In this document: piece after piece, positions 63,731-64,000 of the stretch
Layout of the letters: every line of letters starts with the position of its first letter
How positions within the stretch are numbered: the first letter of the stretch is position 1
Source of the DNA: Cohnella xylanilytica
GTDB taxonomy: Bacteria; Bacillota; Bacilli; Paenibacillales; Paenibacillaceae
Direction of reading: 5' to 3'
Length of the DNA: 64,000 nucleotides
Assembly: GCF_014212175.1 (NCBI RefSeq)
Contig: NZ_JACJVR010000018.1
Span: 1-64,000, forward strand
Notes under the pieces: generated by a model
The model's input: the letters and a program-made list of their open reading frames with translations, nothing else
Databases searched by the model: none
Told to the model about the DNA's origin: nothing
Position numbers and translations under genes: made by a program

Positions 63731-64000
63731 TTACACTTCCATTACTTCTTTCTCTTTGGCGGCCAGAATCTTGTCCACTTCCGCCACGTAGCGGTCGGTC
63801 AGCTTCTGGACGTCTTCCTGGTGGCGGCGGGATTCGTCTTCGGAGATTTCGCCCTTCTCGAGCTTCTTGATGTCGTCGTTGGCGTCGCGGCGAATGTTGC
63901 GGATCGCGACCTTCGCTTCCTCGCCGAACTTCTTCGTCTGCTTCACCAGATCGGCGCGGCGCTCTTCGGTCAGCGGCGGTACGACCAAGCGAATGATCGT
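63731..64000 (-). CDS. frr: Ribosome recycling factor (5' end cut by window edge)
   Basis: The last 89 codons are visible and stay open to the right edge. Reading [19 protein letters not shown], then [12 protein letters not shown] and the coiled-coil C-terminus ending KEKEVMEV, matches RRF. Dissociates post-termination ribosomes with EF-G. Its place before uppS is the usual one. Confidence 0.95.
   Translation of the reverse strand, partial: TIIRLVVPPLTEERRADLVKQTKKFGEEAKVAIRNIRRDANDDIKKLEKGEISEDESRRHQEDVQKLTDRYVAEVDKILAAKEKEVMEV

Overview
The window looks like a chromosomal segment of a GC-rich, low-GC-lineage Firmicute of the Paenibacillaceae (Paenibacillus/Cohnella type). The reasons are PolC-type DNA polymerase III, a T-box riboswitch, an S-layer-homology protein, a two-GTPase bacterial dynamin, strong GGAGG ribosome sites with many TTG/GTG starts, and Bacillus-like order around uppS-cdsA-dxr-rseP-proS-polC-rimP-nusA-infB-rpsO-pnp. 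This assignment is inference from gene content; no 16S or tRNA gene is present.

Region 1 (1-3.6 kb) is a visibly AT-richer mobile-element end. It carries an ORF6N antirepressor cut by the left edge, a small frameshifted HTH gene, a divergent operator region, two XRE-type regulators, a stand-alone LytTR protein and a tyrosine integrase. GC content rises abruptly after the integrase.

Region 2 (3.6-12 kb) holds an ABC-2 exporter pair with an SGNH hydrolase, a catalytically altered IS1595-like protein behind a promoter carrying LexA/DinR-type boxes, and an asymmetric heterodimeric ABC exporter. Region 3 (12-27 kb) holds a double dynamin with endonuclease III, an S-layer protein with a cell-wall amidase, leuCD with a divergent LysR regulator, and mtnU/mtnE of methionine salvage. 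Region 4 (27-35 kb) has intergenic repeat arrays around two small genes, then a T-box-controlled proBA with proC, then mtnWXB. Region 5 (35-37 kb) has an ArsB-like permease with a small membrane protein.

Region 6 (37-64 kb, all minus strand) is the housekeeping supercluster. Read in transcription order it is frr, uppS, cdsA, dxr, rseP, proS, a winged-helix gene, polC, rimP, nusA, ylxR, ylxQ, infB, rbfA, nrnA, truB, ribF, rpsO, pnp, ylxY, mlpA, dut. It links isoprenoid and phospholipid precursor synthesis, replication, translation initiation and RNA turnover.

The least explained signal is a short intergenic motif family, TATCCC-N5/6-TCAG. It appears in regularly spaced arrays (steps of about 41, 45-50 and 53-74 bp) at 6.56-6.81, 8.18-8.28, 27.08-27.66 and 28.39-28.58 kb. 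At both loci the arrays face inward on either side of a small gene block.
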